Assembly: GCF_003569045.1 (NCBI RefSeq)
Contig: NZ_BFCB01000004.1
Coordinates: forward strand, 399,245-463,244
Direction: 5' to 3'
DNA length: 64,000 nucleotides
From: Aggregatilinea lenta
GTDB taxonomy: Bacteria > Chloroflexota > Anaerolineae > Aggregatilineales > Aggregatilineaceae
Shown here: positions 63,793 through 64,000 of the stretch, in pieces
Layout of the letters: every line of letters begins with the position of its first letter
How positions within the stretch are numbered: the first letter of the stretch is position 1
Made by a program: the position numbers and the translations under genes
Notes under the pieces: generated by a model
Database searches by the model: none
The model's input: only the letters and a program-made list of their open reading frames with translations
What the model was told of the DNA's origin: nothing

Positions 63793-63912
63793 GTGTTGGC
63801 GACGACCTACTCTCCCAGGAGCCTACGCTCCAAGTACCATCGGCGCGGGTGGGCTTAACGACCGGGTTCGAGAAGGGACCGGGTGGACCCCCACCGCCAA
63901 AGCCACCAACAC
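63793..63912 (-). rRNA. rrf: 5S ribosomal RNA
   Basis: The approximately 120-nt gene on the minus strand has terminal stem GTGTTGG/CCAACAC and the standard 5S core (CCCGGTCCCTTCTCGAAC, then AAGCCCACC, GCGCCGATGGTACTTGG and GGGAGAGTAGG). It is flanked by inverted repeats AAAGAGGCTG and CAGCCTCTTT, which extend the terminal stem in the precursor. Confidence 0.95.
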
Positions 63913-64000
63913 ACAGCAGCCTCTTTGAGGGTGCTGCCTACGAGAAGAAGGGGGGGCACTGCGAGAGCGCCAATTTCTCCGTATCACGGGTGGATAAGCC
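63913..64000 (-). other. rRNA-flanking spacer, no gene seen
   Basis: The 88 bases upstream of 5S contain part of the precursor stem and a competing CAGCA/TGCTG hairpin around 63916-63938. I could not match it to the 3' end of 23S rRNA; it is probably an internal transcribed spacer of an rRNA operon continuing past the window. Confidence 0.5.

Noticed and set aside
63913..64000. 3' end of 23S rRNA
   Set aside because: The sequence did not match the conserved 23S end that I know; it is more likely a spacer.

Overview
The window is high-GC bacterial chromosome (roughly 60-65% GC), densely packed and mostly coding on the minus strand. The gene set suggests a member of the Chloroflexota, probably Anaerolineae-like. 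The reasons are a Tad/Flp machine without an outer-membrane secretin, a complete 14-subunit nuo operon, long multi-pass glycosyltransferase-like proteins, and many secreted Ala/Pro/Thr-rich proteins. This placement is inference. I see no phage, insertion sequence or CRISPR array.

Layout. 1-2.5 kb: a partial unidentified gene, ribosome hibernation factor hpf and comF. 2.6-8.8 kb: a Tad-type operon reading leftwards (cpaB, cpaE, cpaF, tadB, tadC). 9-10.8 kb: a cytosolic histidine kinase and a NarL-type regulator. 11-15.7 kb: three GT-C-like membrane proteins. 15.7-22.8 kb: a Usp-DUF389 fusion, a HEGTH zincin-like protein, a CtpE-like P-type ATPase and an MFS transporter. 22.9-25.3 kb: threonine dehydrogenase, then a cobalamin riboswitch controlling a secreted squalene-cyclase-repeat protein. 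25.3-28.4 kb: acpS and an M16 peptidase pair. 28.5-32.3 kb: sugar-nucleotide/exopolysaccharide-type genes (ugd, a UGM-like flavoenzyme, a YbhN-type membrane protein). 32.4-35.2 kb: a small SWIM protein behind a probable small RNA or attenuator, and a PspC operon. 35.4-41.8 kb: GNAT, FHA, an extracellular solute-binding protein and paired single-pass proteins. 41.9-44.3 kb: tRNA-Leu(CAA), then an ECF sigma / anti-sigma-like / Nudix operon. 44.2-46.4 kb: a short-chain dehydrogenase, a methyltransferase and a small protein. 46.5-63.6 kb: the nuoA-N operon on the minus strand, with two extra genes inside it and a well-formed promoter at 63.6 kb. 63.8-63.9 kb: 5S rRNA.

Most notable points. (1) A textbook-like cobalamin riboswitch, with its own promoter, leader hairpin and terminator, controls a single secreted protein of the alpha/alpha-barrel repeat type. 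That is the fold class of animal intrinsic factor and transcobalamin, so an extracellular cobalamin-binding protein is a plausible hypothesis. (2) NuoJ of complex I carries about 215 extra residues between its last two membrane helices; they look like two tandem DUF4397 domains and would face outward. (3) A compact unit at 32.77-32.90 kb has a TTGACA-17-TATACT promoter, a 13-codon reading frame and an intrinsic terminator, all upstream of a SWIM zinc-finger gene. It may be a small RNA or a leader-peptide attenuator.

Start codons were chosen from visible Shine-Dalgarno spacing where the longest reading frame looked wrong. All function calls are by eye from sequence motifs; no database search was possible.
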